Shown: positions 51,974 to 60,648 of the stretch, one piece after another
Layout of the letters: each line of letters begins with the position of its first letter
How positions within the stretch are numbered: position 1 is the first letter of the stretch
The notes under the pieces: model-generated
Seen by the model: only the letters and a program-made list of their open reading frames with translations
Told to the model about the DNA's origin: nothing
The model's database searches: none
Source: an uncultured Clostridia bacterium
GTDB lineage: Bacteria > Bacillota > Clostridia > TANB77 > CAG-508
Direction: 5' to 3'
Assembly (NCBI GenBank): GCA_934177725.1
Contig: CAKPPO010000001.1
Span: forward strand, 62,001 to 126,000
DNA: 64,000 nucleotides
Position numbers and translations under genes: made by a program

Positions 51974-53716
51974 ATGATAGATATACTGAATAAAATAATG
52001 AAACAAATAAAAGAAAACAAATGGATACACTACATAATAATAATTGCTATAGGTATTGTACTAAGTATACCTTTATCTAAAATACAAATTCGAAATACAC
52101 ATGACGGGGTACTTCATATGTTAAGAATATTGGGAACAAAAGATACACTGGAAATAGGTCAGATTCCTCCTCTTATTAATCAAAATTATTGTAATGGAGC
52201 AGGCTATGCAATGAATCTATTTTATCCACCTATAGTAACATATATTCCACTATTAATAAAAATATTCACATCAAGCTATATGATAACATTAAAAATATTT
52301 GGTGGCATATGTATAGTACTTTCAGGTATTACAATGTATCAATTTGTTTATAATGTAACTAACAAAAGAATTATAGCTTTATTTTCGGCAATTTTTTATT
52401 TAATAGCTCCTTATAAACTAGCAAATGTATATAAAAGGTTTGCTATTGGAGAATTTACAGCATTAGCATTTATGCCAATGGTATTTTTAGGATTATATAA
52501 TTTATTTAATCAAGATGGAAAAAAACATTACTATATTGTAATTGGTGCAGTAGGGTTAATGCTTTGCCATACAGTCACAACATTATACACAGCAATATTT
52601 TGCTTAATATATGTATTGTTTAATATAAAGAAAATAAAAGAAAAAGGAATAATAAAAAAATGTATAATAGATGTAATATTTATTTTACTAATAAGCATTT
52701 TATTTTGGTTTCCTTTATTAGAAGCTACGAAAGCTTGTGATTATGCAATTATGGATGATTCAATAATTGCAACAAATGGACAATATGCTTCCAGTCATAC
52801 TATTTCTTTATCGCAGTTATTTAAAGATAAAGGAGAAGAAAATGGAACTACATTTTTAATTGGAATTCCAACCATTGCATTACTAATATTGACAATATTC
52901 GTCTATAAAAAAATAGATAACTCATATAAAGAGATATATCTGATAAATTTAATATTTGCTTTGATATCTATTTTTATGGCAAGTAGATTCTTTCCATGGA
53001 AGATTATGCCTGGAATATTATGCAAATTGCAATATCCATGGAGAATGATGGGATTTTTTAACTTCTTTACAAGTTTTATATGTGGAGTAAATTTATATAT
53101 TATATTAAGACAACTAATAAAAAGAGATAATATTCGTCTAATTGTTTCTATAATTTTTGTTGTATTATCTGTGATTTATAGCAATAAAATTATGTCTAGT
53201 TTCTACGCAACAGATACCAATTTAGATAATACTTACGAAACAGCAATATTAAAAAATAAAAAAATATCTCACATGTCAATAAATCGTGATTATATGCCTG
53301 TTAGAGCTATAAGTCTACAAAATTCTTATGTAATGCAAAGAAAAGATACTACATATATCCTAGAGGGAAGTGCTAATATTATAAATGAAAATAAGGTAAA
53401 TCTTACAGACAATATAGAAATTGAGAATATTACAAAGGGTACAACATTAGAATTTCCATATTATTATTATGTAGGTTATAAAGTTACTATTGAAATGTCA
53501 GGTGGAAATGTAAAAGATATAAAACCAATAGAATCTAAAAATGGTTATCTTTCATGTGTTATAGATGAAAATATAGATAGGGCTATTATAAAAGTAGAAT
53601 ATGTTGGAACTACAATTACTTATGTTTCATATATTATTTCACTAATAAGTTTAATTGGTTTTATTATATATGTAAGATATGAAGTAAAAAAAGGAGAAGA
53701 TAATGTCAAAAATTAA
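51974..53716 (+). CDS. PTPS-related polytopic membrane protein 1 (GT-C-like)
   Basis: 580 residues, about 12 helices followed by a C-terminal beta domain (about 450-550) and a last helix. RNTHDGVLHMLRILGT in the first loop and NQNYCNGAGYAMNLFYPPIVTYIPL match membrane proteins annotated as 6-pyruvoyl-tetrahydropterin-synthase-related; the acidic loop and fold plan resemble GT-C transferases. It overlaps the next gene by 14 nt, so the two are translationally coupled; they are about the same length and share the plan. Sugar transfer is inferred. Confidence 0.72.
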   Translation: MIDILNKIMKQIKENKWIHYIIIIAIGIVLSIPLSKIQIRNTHDGVLHMLRILGTKDTLEIGQIPPLINQNYCNGAGYAMNLFYPPIVTYIPLLIKIFTSSYMITLKIFGGICIVLSGITMYQFVYNVTNKRIIALFSAIFYLIAPYKLANVYKRFAIGEFTALAFMPMVFLGLYNLFNQDGKKHYYIVIGAVGLMLCHTVTTLYTAIFCLIYVLFNIKKIKEKGIIKKCIIDVIFILLISILFWFPLLEATKACDYAIMDDSIIATNGQYASSHTISLSQLFKDKGEENGTTFLIGIPTIALLILTIFVYKKIDNSYKEIYLINLIFALISIFMASRFFPWKIMPGILCKLQYPWRMMGFFNFFTSFICGVNLYIILRQLIKRDNIRLIVSIIFVVLSVIYSNKIMSSFYATDTNLDNTYETAILKNKKISHMSINRDYMPVRAISLQNSYVMQRKDTTYILEGSANIINENKVNLTDNIEIENITKGTTLEFPYYYYVGYKVTIEMSGGNVKDIKPIESKNGYLSCVIDENIDRAIIKVEYVGTTITYVSYIISLISLIGFIIYVRYEVKKGEDNVKN

Positions 53717-55430
53717 AGCTATATTAGAAAAGGAAAACGTAAAATGTATAATATTGTTATTTATAGCTTCATTATTTATTTGCATGCCACTAATAAGTAA
53801 AAAAATAGATATAACATATGATGACGGAATACAACATATAGCAAGGCTAATGGGAACATATCAGTCCATTACAGAAGAACAGAGTTTTCCAGTTATAATG
53901 TCAAATTTCTGCAATGGATTTGGATATTCGTGGAATCTGTTTTATAGTCCGCTTACAGCATATTTACCATTAATATTTAAAATTTTTGGAGCATCATTTA
54001 TTGAATGTATAAAAATATTTATGTTTTTATGTATTTTTGCATCTGCTATTGCTATGTACTTTTGCACAAAAGAGATAACAAAAAACAAAAAAATAGCTGT
54101 ACTTGCAGGAATATTTTATGTTTTTGCCCCATATAGACTAACAGATATGTATTTGCGAAATGCATTAGCAGAGTTAGTTTCATTCACATTCTTACCAATG
54201 GTATTTCAGGGATTATATGGAGTATTAAAAAACAAACCAAAAAGAGAATACATATTTATAGCTGGATGTGTTGGATTGATTTTAACGCATACAGTAATTA
54301 CTTTATATGTTGCAATTATTTGCTTTATCTATTTATTAACTCAAATTAAGAAATTAAAAGAATCTAAAAAAATAGCAATAAAAATTGTAATTTACATTGT
54401 AGTTATATTAGCTATAACAAGTTTCTTTTGGATACCACTATTAGAACATAAATTAAATGCAAATTATGAAGTATTTAAACCAGGCAGAATGGAAAGAACG
54501 GACGTACTTATAGCATTCAAATTAAATTTCTATGATTTATTTATGACAAAATCAAGTAATATTATGATTTATGAAATAGGACTATTAAGTGTTATAGCCT
54601 TAATATTAACACCTTTAGTTATAAAGAAAATAAACAGAAAACTAAAAGGAACAGATTGTTACTACTTCTATTTATTTTCACTAATAACAGGAATAGTATG
54701 CTGCATTATGACTTTAAATATATTTCCATTTGAACATTTACCAGCTACATTAAAAATGTTACAATTTTCATTTAGATTATTAGAGTTTTCTTCATTTTTC
54801 TTTGCTTTTGTAGTTGCAATTAACATAAAAATACTAGTAAAGAATTTAAATTATAAAGATATTTTTGTAGTAACAGGTGTATTAATGTTAACTACACTAA
54901 CATTTATTTCACATTTACATTTTAAAGAAGAAGATATAGATGAAAGCAAGTTATGGCCAGCAGTAGCAGTTACGGAAAACACTGGCAGAGTCCATGCTGG
55001 TTGTGCAAGTTTTGAATATTTGCCATGCAAAGCCTTTGAAAATAGAAAATATATAGAACAAAGATCAGATGATGTAATTGTACTTAATGGAACAGCTGAC
55101 ATAGAAAACAAACAAAAAAATGGAACTAAATTAACTTGCAATATTAGCAATGCAACAGAAGAAACTGAAATAGAACTTCCTTATATTTATTATTTAGGAT
55201 ATAATGTTAAACTAGAAAATAATGGCAAAAAGAAAACTATAAAAACATTTGAAACTGAAAATGGTTTTGTTGGAATTAAAGTCTCAAATATTGAAAAAGG
55301 AACATTGAAAGTTAAATACACTGGAACACCAATAATGCATATTTCTAGATTTGTTTCTATAATCGGAGTAGGGCTAGTTATATGTAAGATAACTATTGTA
55401 GATAGGAAAGTATTGCATAAAGTTACATAA
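53703..55430 (+). CDS. PTPS-related polytopic membrane protein 2 (GT-C-like)
   Basis: 575 residues, tandem paralogue of the gene at 51974: ITYDDGIQHIARLMGT and SNFCNGFGYSWNLFYSPLTAYLPL align with the first copy's THDGVLHMLRILGT and CNGAGYAMNLFYPP, as does FAPYRLTDMYLRNALAE with IAPYKLANVYKRFAIGE. Similar C-terminal beta domain. AAAGGAGA ribosome site lies inside the first gene's 3' end. A two-subunit membrane enzyme or a duplicated pair with different substrates is possible. Confidence 0.72.
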   Translation: MSKIKAILEKENVKCIILLFIASLFICMPLISKKIDITYDDGIQHIARLMGTYQSITEEQSFPVIMSNFCNGFGYSWNLFYSPLTAYLPLIFKIFGASFIECIKIFMFLCIFASAIAMYFCTKEITKNKKIAVLAGIFYVFAPYRLTDMYLRNALAELVSFTFLPMVFQGLYGVLKNKPKREYIFIAGCVGLILTHTVITLYVAIICFIYLLTQIKKLKESKKIAIKIVIYIVVILAITSFFWIPLLEHKLNANYEVFKPGRMERTDVLIAFKLNFYDLFMTKSSNIMIYEIGLLSVIALILTPLVIKKINRKLKGTDCYYFYLFSLITGIVCCIMTLNIFPFEHLPATLKMLQFSFRLLEFSSFFFAFVVAINIKILVKNLNYKDIFVVTGVLMLTTLTFISHLHFKEEDIDESKLWPAVAVTENTGRVHAGCASFEYLPCKAFENRKYIEQRSDDVIVLNGTADIENKQKNGTKLTCNISNATEETEIELPYIYYLGYNVKLENNGKKKTIKTFETENGFVGIKVSNIEKGTLKVKYTGTPIMHISRFVSIIGVGLVICKITIVDRKVLHKVT

Positions 55431-55441
55431 TGTGGTATAAT
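55413..55441 (+). promoter_or_regulatory. Promoter of the KH-tailed protein gene
   Basis: TTGCAT (55413-55418), 17 nt, TATAAT (55436-55441). Confidence 0.5.
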
Positions 55442-55499
55442 TTTATTAGTTACTTTTAATATTTTAACACTATAAAAGCATCTTAAGGAGGAAAACAAT

Positions 55500-56255
55500 A
55501 TGAACACTATATTAACAACAGTTACATCACGGTACAATTTACCATCATGCTGGTTATACAATAATAATAGATATTGTATAGAAGGTCCAATTAAGCTTAA
55601 GTATAATATATGGCTTAGAAAATTGCCTTGTGTAGAAACTGAGCATGAAGGTATTTTACAAGAACTGGGTATTAGTTACAAAAAAGTAACAACTCAGTAT
55701 TTAGAATATTGGGATAAAGACTTCTACGAAACTGAAGAAATTTGCTTACCTTTGTATGCTAAAGTAGTAAACGCATACAAATATACAGGCAAAAACTATA
55801 CAGGGAATATTCTAACGTTAGATACTGTTGAAAGAGCTTCTGAGCTTGAAGAGATTGTTCAACAAAAAATTAAGGAACAAGAAAATAAAAGACTGGAAAA
55901 AATGAGGCAAGACAGATGGTATGAATATGCTGAGAAAGTGTTAGAAGCTAACATTTATGCAGTTACTTGGCCCAATGGAAAAGACTTTCCATATCAGGCA
56001 GCAAGCATGACAAATGAGGATTTGGAATTAAGAAAAGCAGATAATCGTTTTAAGGTCTTAGTTACAAGAGATTCAAGAGACAGGAAAGTTAGCTGTTATG
56101 GAGTCTTTGATATGGGCAAAATTGCTCATGGCGGATATCTAACATTATTTGTACCGGAAAATATTGCAGGATATATTGTAGGCAAAGGCGGATGCAACAA
56201 AAAACGATGGGAGAAAGAATTAGGTGTTAAAAAAATTAGTGTTGTTGGTGTATAA
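55500..56255 (+). CDS. Hypothetical protein with a KH-like C-terminus
   Basis: 251 residues. Residues about 115-145 are a charged coiled coil (EEIVQQKIKEQENKRLEKM). The last 35 or so contain LTLFVPENIAGYIVGKGGCNKKRWEKELGV, i.e. an I-x-G-x-G-G loop between helices as in KH RNA-binding domains, ending at KKISVVGV. The N-terminus has several Cys and Trp/Tyr but no motif I recognise. Base composition is less AT-rich than neighbours. It could bind RNA; no family name is offered. Own promoter and a terminator at 56291. Confidence 0.6.
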   Translation: MNTILTTVTSRYNLPSCWLYNNNRYCIEGPIKLKYNIWLRKLPCVETEHEGILQELGISYKKVTTQYLEYWDKDFYETEEICLPLYAKVVNAYKYTGKNYTGNILTLDTVERASELEEIVQQKIKEQENKRLEKMRQDRWYEYAEKVLEANIYAVTWPNGKDFPYQAASMTNEDLELRKADNRFKVLVTRDSRDRKVSCYGVFDMGKIAHGGYLTLFVPENIAGYIVGKGGCNKKRWEKELGVKKISVVGV

Positions 56256-56290
56256 CAACAACTAAAATAGTAAAAATTGTTTTACATTAT

Positions 56291-56338
56291 AAGCTCATCT
56301 TATTAAACAAAAAGTTTAGTAAGATGAGTTTGTTTTTT
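56291..56338 (+). terminator. Terminator of the KH-tailed protein gene
   Basis: AAGCTCATCTTATTAAAC (56291-56308) pairs with GTTTAGTAAGATGAGTTT (56314-56331; two non-Watson-Crick positions), followed by a T-run. The remaining 56339-56440 shows nothing recognisable. Confidence 0.75.
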
Positions 56339-56442
56339 TGTTAATGTGTGAAGTGAAAATTAGATACAATTCTATAAATATATTTATGATTAAATGCAAT
56401 TTAAAAGTTTTAAACCAACCATTCAATAAAATAAAAAATTCG

Positions 56443-56471
56443 TTGACTAAATAATAAAAATGATATAAAAT
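56443..56471 (+). promoter_or_regulatory. Promoter of der
   Basis: TTGACT (56443-56448), 17 nt, TAAAAT (56466-56471), the same combination as the glyS, rnpB and prepilin-like promoters. Confidence 0.55.
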
Positions 56472-56556
56472 ATGTAATGTAAAAAATACAGAAAAATAAA
56501 GGTTTATAGGTAAAACCTTATTAAAAACCTAAATATATTATATAAGGATATTAAAA

Positions 56557-57882
56557 ATGAGTAAACCAACAGTAGCAATAGTAGGAAGACCAAATGTAGG
56601 AAAGTCTACATTTTTTAATTATATAGTAGGAAAAAGAATATCAATAGTACAAGATGAGCCGGGTGTTACCAGAGACAGAGTTTATGCAGATGCAACTTGG
56701 AAAGGTAAAACTTTTACATTAATAGATACAGGGGGAATAGAGCCAGAATCTGAAGATATTATTGTTTCGCAAATGCGTGATCAAGCTAATATAGCAATAG
56801 ATATTGCAGATGTAATAATATTTTTAACAGATATAAAACAAGGTGTTACAGCAGCAGATAAAGAAATAAGCTTAATGCTTAAAAAATCTAAGAAACCTGT
56901 TGTTTTAGTTTGCAATAAAGCGGATAATTACGGAAAAACTTCTGACGATATATATGAATTTTATAATTTAGGTTTAGGAGACCCACATCCTGTTTCTTCA
57001 GTTAATGCAATAGGAATTGGAGATGTATTAGATGCAATTTATGAGGAATTTCCTGAAACAGAAAAAGAAGATGATGACGAAACTATAAAAGTTGCAATTA
57101 TAGGAAAACCAAATGTAGGCAAATCTTCTTTAGTAAATCAAATATTAGGTGAAAATAGAGTAATAGTAAGTGATATAGCAGGAACCACTAGAGATGCAAT
57201 AGACTCAAACTTTGAAAATGAGTTTGGTAAATATGTATTTATAGATACTGCAGGAATTAGAAGAAAATCTAAAGTAGATGAACAGATTGAAAAATATAGT
57301 GTTATGAGAAGTCTTCTAGCAGTAGAACGTGCAGATGTATGCCTACTTATGATAGATGCAAACGAAGGAGTAACAGAACAAGACAAGAAAATAGCAGGAG
57401 AAGCTCATGAAGCAGGAAAAGCAAGCATTATTGTTATAAATAAATGGGATGCATACGAAAAAGATGAACATAGTATGGAAAAATACAAAAAACAAGTATA
57501 TAGTGAGCTTGCATATTTATCTTATGCACCGATAATATTCATATCAGCAAAAACAGGTCAAAGAGTTAATAAATTGTTTGAATTAATAAATCAAGTAGCT
57601 AATCAAAATGCATTACGTGTTTCAACTGCAGTATTAAATCAAGTATTAAATGAAGCAATAGCAATAGTGCAGCCACCAACAGATAAAGGAAAAAGATTAA
57701 AAATTTATTATATGACTCAAGCAACTACAAAACCACCAACATTTGTTGTATTTGTAAATGATAAAAAATTATTCCATTTTTCTTATGAAAGATATTTAGT
57801 AAATCAAATAAGAAAAGAATTTACTTTAACAGGAACACCAGTTAGAATAATGGTAAGAGAAAAGAAAGATAAAGATGTCTAA
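56557..57882 (+). CDS. der: Ribosome biogenesis GTPase Der (EngA)
   Basis: Tandem-GTPase assembly factor for the 50S subunit. 441 residues: G-domain 1 with GRPNVGKSTFFN and DTGGIEP, G-domain 2 with GKPNVGKSSLVN, DTAGIRRKSK and NKWD, and a C-terminal KH-like domain ending MVREKKDKD. Together with plsY and gpsA it forms the order common in Clostridia. Separated from plsY by the GGGAC-core palindrome B. Confidence 0.97.
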   Translation: MSKPTVAIVGRPNVGKSTFFNYIVGKRISIVQDEPGVTRDRVYADATWKGKTFTLIDTGGIEPESEDIIVSQMRDQANIAIDIADVIIFLTDIKQGVTAADKEISLMLKKSKKPVVLVCNKADNYGKTSDDIYEFYNLGLGDPHPVSSVNAIGIGDVLDAIYEEFPETEKEDDDETIKVAIIGKPNVGKSSLVNQILGENRVIVSDIAGTTRDAIDSNFENEFGKYVFIDTAGIRRKSKVDEQIEKYSVMRSLLAVERADVCLLMIDANEGVTEQDKKIAGEAHEAGKASIIVINKWDAYEKDEHSMEKYKKQVYSELAYLSYAPIIFISAKTGQRVNKLFELINQVANQNALRVSTAVLNQVLNEAIAIVQPPTDKGKRLKIYYMTQATTKPPTFVVFVNDKKLFHFSYERYLVNQIRKEFTLTGTPVRIMVREKKDKDV

Positions 57883-57886
57883 ACTA

Positions 57887-57921
57887 AAAGGACATTTGGG
57901 GACGGGTCACTTTTGTCCTTT
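57887..57921 (+). repeat. GGGAC-core palindrome, copy B
   Basis: AAAGGACA (57887-57894) pairs with TGTCCTTT (57914-57921); the 35 nt are identical to 42237-42271, 15.6 kb away, including the unpaired loop. Lies between der and plsY. Confidence 0.75.
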
Positions 57922-57996
57922 ACATAAAATTACTAAAAGGTTGAAAACTTGAAATTTTAATTTAGCATAAAAATTAAATTTAAAGGAGAAAAAATT

Positions 57997-58632
57997 ATGT
58001 TAGTTTATATTATTGTAGCAGTTATTGCATATTTATTAGGAAGTATTAGTTTTTCAGTAATAATTAGTAAAAAAATGGCAGGATTTGATGTAAGAGAAAA
58101 AGGCAGTGGAAACGCAGGTACAACTAATGTTTTAAGAAGTGTTGGAAAAAAAGCAGCTGTAATAACTCTTATATTTGATGTATTAAAAGGAGTACTAGCA
58201 GTATTAGTAGCTTATATAGCTGGAAATATAGTAAAAGAAGGTGTAGATAAAGCTCTATTAATTCAAATAGCAGGTTTGTTAGTTATAGTAGGTCATACAT
58301 TTCCAATTTTCTTTGGTTTCAAAGGAGGAAAAGGAATTGCAACAGCATTAGGAGTATTATTAATTACAAACTGGAATATTGGACTAATTTGTTTAGTATT
58401 TGCGTTAGTACTAATGGCACTTACAAAAATGGTATCTTTAGGTTCAATATCAGCTGCAATACTATTCCCAGTACTAATTTTATTTATGCCACATACAGCA
58501 TATTTGGTAGATGGAAATTATATTATATATAGTATATTAATTGCAGTTTTAGTTGTATTTAATCATAGAGCAAATGTAAAAAGATTATTAAACGGAACAG
58601 AAAACAAATTAGATTTTAAAAAATTCAAATAA
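57997..58632 (+). CDS. plsY: Acyl-phosphate:glycerol-3-phosphate acyltransferase
   Basis: First acylation in phosphatidic acid synthesis, using acyl-phosphate from PlsX. 211 residues, about five helices: AYLLGSISFSVIISKK (motif 1), GSGNAGTTNVLRSVGKK (motif 2) and GHTFPIFFGFKGGKGIATALG (motif 3). Ribosome site AAAGGAG. A palindrome follows its stop, then gpsA. Confidence 0.96.
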   Translation: MLVYIIVAVIAYLLGSISFSVIISKKMAGFDVREKGSGNAGTTNVLRSVGKKAAVITLIFDVLKGVLAVLVAYIAGNIVKEGVDKALLIQIAGLLVIVGHTFPIFFGFKGGKGIATALGVLLITNWNIGLICLVFALVLMALTKMVSLGSISAAILFPVLILFMPHTAYLVDGNYIIYSILIAVLVVFNHRANVKRLLNGTENKLDFKKFK

Positions 58633-58682
58633 ATTACCAAAAGGGACGTTTCCTTTTGGTTAATCTGTCCCTTTTGGTAATT
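58632..58682 (+). repeat. GGGAC-core palindrome, copy D
   Basis: AATTACCAAAAGGGAC (58632-58647) pairs perfectly with GTCCCTTTTGGTAATT (58667-58682). The loop contains CCTTTTGGTTAAT, an additional partial right arm. Sits between plsY and gpsA. Confidence 0.7.
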
Positions 58683-58709
58683 CTAACTTTTATAAGGAGA
58701 AAAAATAAA

Positions 58710-59693
58710 ATGAAAAATATAGCAATAATAGGTAGTGGAAGCTGGGGTGTAGCGCTAGGTATACATTTAGCAAAACTAGGAAATAAAGTAAAAATCTGGT
58801 CTTTTATGCAAGAAGAAGCAGATTTAATAAACAACGAAAGAAAGTGCAAATTTTTACCAGAGGTAACATTACCAGAAGGAATATATTGTACAACTTCATA
58901 TGAAGAGGCAATAAAAGAAAGTGAAATAATATTACATGTAACACCATCAAAATTTACTAGAAATACAGTAAAAGAATACAAAAAATATGTAACAAATCAA
59001 ACTATTGTAATATGTACAAAAGGCTTTGAAAAAGAAACATTATCATCATTAGATGAAGTATTTAAACAAGAAATACCAAATTTAAAACTTGCTGTTTTAT
59101 CAGGACCAAGCCATGCAGAAGAAGTTTCTAAAGCAGTACCAACAGCAATGGTAATAGCATCTGAAAATGAAGAAATAGCAAATGAATTAAGAGATATATT
59201 CATGAACGAAAACTTAAGAGTATACACATCAAAAGATGTTAAAGGAGTAGAATTAGGGGGAGCATTAAAAAATATAATTGCATTTTGTGCAGGAGTTGCA
59301 GCAGGAATAGGACTTGGAGACAATTCATTTGCAGCACTAATAACAAGAGGACTATGCGAAATTTCGAGACTAGGAGTAGCGTTAGGAGGAAAATACGAAA
59401 CATTTTATGGACTAACAGGACTTGGAGACTTAATAGTTACATGCTTAAGTGAACATAGTAGAAATAGAACAGCTGGAAAGCTTATGGGACAAGGAAAAAC
59501 ATTAGAAGAAGCAAGAAATCAAATAGGAATGGTAATAGAAGGCGTAGACAATATAGAAGTTGCATATGAACTTGCACAAAAATATGATGTAGATATGCCA
59601 ATAGTGAATGCAGTATATGATATGTTATATAACAATTTATCACCAAAAGAAGGAGTAATAAGACTAATGACACGTGACAAAAAAGCAGAATAA
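58710..59693 (+). CDS. gpsA: NAD(P)-dependent glycerol-3-phosphate dehydrogenase
   Basis: Reduces dihydroxyacetone phosphate to glycerol 3-phosphate for phospholipid synthesis, the substrate of PlsY next door. 327 residues: IGSGSWGVALGIHLAK, ATKGFE-like CTKGFEKE, LSGPSHAEEV, and GALKNIIAFCAGVAAGIGLGDN with the catalytic Lys. ATG 58710 after AAGGAGA is preferred over an upstream start inside the palindrome. The order plsY-gpsA is well conserved. Confidence 0.96.
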   Translation: MKNIAIIGSGSWGVALGIHLAKLGNKVKIWSFMQEEADLINNERKCKFLPEVTLPEGIYCTTSYEEAIKESEIILHVTPSKFTRNTVKEYKKYVTNQTIVICTKGFEKETLSSLDEVFKQEIPNLKLAVLSGPSHAEEVSKAVPTAMVIASENEEIANELRDIFMNENLRVYTSKDVKGVELGGALKNIIAFCAGVAAGIGLGDNSFAALITRGLCEISRLGVALGGKYETFYGLTGLGDLIVTCLSEHSRNRTAGKLMGQGKTLEEARNQIGMVIEGVDNIEVAYELAQKYDVDMPIVNAVYDMLYNNLSPKEGVIRLMTRDKKAE

Positions 59694-59694
59694 T

Positions 59695-59735
59695 CACAAT
59701 TGGGACAGTCCTTAATTGTGAAATTTGGACAATCT
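59695..59735 (+). repeat. GGGAC-core palindrome, copy E (diverged)
   Basis: CACAATT (59695-59701) pairs with AATTGTG (59714-59720) around GGGACAGTCCTT; a second hairpin AATCTG/CAGATT (59731-59736/59740-59745) follows. Same arm-GGGAC-TCC-arm' plan as copy D. Between gpsA and dtd. Confidence 0.5.
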
Positions 59736-59763
59736 GCGACAGATTTAAGGAGAAACAAAAATT

Positions 59764-60201
59764 ATGAAATTAGTTATTCAAAGAGTAAAGCATGCTAAGG
59801 TAGAAGTTGAAAACAAAATAGTAGGAAAAATAGGGCAAGGTTTTCTTGTCCTTCTTGGTGTAGGTCCAGATGATACAAAAGAAACAGCAGATTATTTAGT
59901 ACAAAAGCTTATAAAACTACGTGTGTTTGAAGATGAAAATGGTAAAATGAATCTTGCCTTAAAAGATATAAATGGGGAATTATTAATAGTTTCTCAATTT
60001 ACATTATATGCAGATTGTTCAGGTGGTAACAGACCAAGTTTTACATTAGCAGCTAAACCAGATATAGCAAATGAGTTATATGAATATTTTATAAGTAAGT
60101 GCAACAAAGAAAATGTAAAAGTAGAACATGGAATTTTGGGGGCAGACATGAAGGTGGAACTTTTAAATGATGGTCCAGTAACAATAATTTTAGAAAAATA
60201 G
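59764..60201 (+). CDS. dtd: D-aminoacyl-tRNA deacylase
   Basis: Removes D-amino acids (and mischarged glycine) from tRNA. 145 residues: MKLVIQRVKHAKVEV start, VSQFTLYADCSGGNRPSFT (active-site SQ and P-loop) and C-terminal GPVTIILEK. Exact family length. Ribosome site AAGGAG. Confidence 0.96.
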   Translation: MKLVIQRVKHAKVEVENKIVGKIGQGFLVLLGVGPDDTKETADYLVQKLIKLRVFEDENGKMNLALKDINGELLIVSQFTLYADCSGGNRPSFTLAAKPDIANELYEYFISKCNKENVKVEHGILGADMKVELLNDGPVTIILEK

Positions 60202-60212
60202 AAAAAAATAAT

Positions 60213-60249
60213 TAACCTGTTTTTTTGCTCCGTCCCTAAAAACAGGTTA
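60213..60249 (+). terminator. Terminator with inverted GGGAC core, copy F
   Basis: TAACCTGTTTTT (60213-60224) pairs perfectly with AAAAACAGGTTA (60238-60249). The loop TTGCTCCGTCCCT contains CCGTCCC, the reverse complement of GGGACGG. It separates the convergent dtd and minus-strand gene. Confidence 0.7.
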
Positions 60250-60254
60250 TATTT

Positions 60255-60551
60255 TTAATATGGGAACCTTTCATATAAATATCGAATTAATTCATCAACA
60301 TTATTTTCGCTAACATTAATTAGAACATCTTTATCTAAACTTACCCACATATTAATTTTAAAATCATCTTTATTATCCATAAAAACTCCTATAATATCAG
60401 CCATTTCAATAGGATTTTTATATAATTTTTCCCATTCTAATAAAGAAGATTTTTCTTCATCAATATTTATATTTGTTTTATTATAAAATCTATTTAAAAA
60501 TTTGTAAATTTCACCTTTTTCATTACTAAATAACTTTACAATTGTACCCAT
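60255..60551 (-). CDS. Hypothetical protein, about 98 residues
   Basis: Minus-strand gene from ATG 60551-60549 (MGTIVKLFSNEKGEIYKFLNRFY start), with AAAGGAGA 8 nt upstream; the longer frame to 60647 has no better site. Acidic, soluble, ends LIRYLYERFPY. Similar small proteins are frequent in Clostridia, but I cannot name a function. Confidence 0.65.
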   Translation of the reverse strand: MGTIVKLFSNEKGEIYKFLNRFYNKTNINIDEEKSSLLEWEKLYKNPIEMADIIGVFMDNKDDFKINMWVSLDKDVLINVSENNVDELIRYLYERFPY

Positions 60552-60648
60552 CAAAAAATCTCCTTTTATAAATATTATAGAAAAAAATTTTTTATATATA
60601 CTAGGAATAAATTTCAATTTTTTAGAAAAACTACAATTGAGGTGCAAT

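Noticed and set aside
60255..60647. 130-residue form of the minus-strand hypothetical protein
   Set aside because: The upstream ATG has no ribosome site and overlaps the divergent gene's start; the internal ATG at 60551 has AAAGGAGA.
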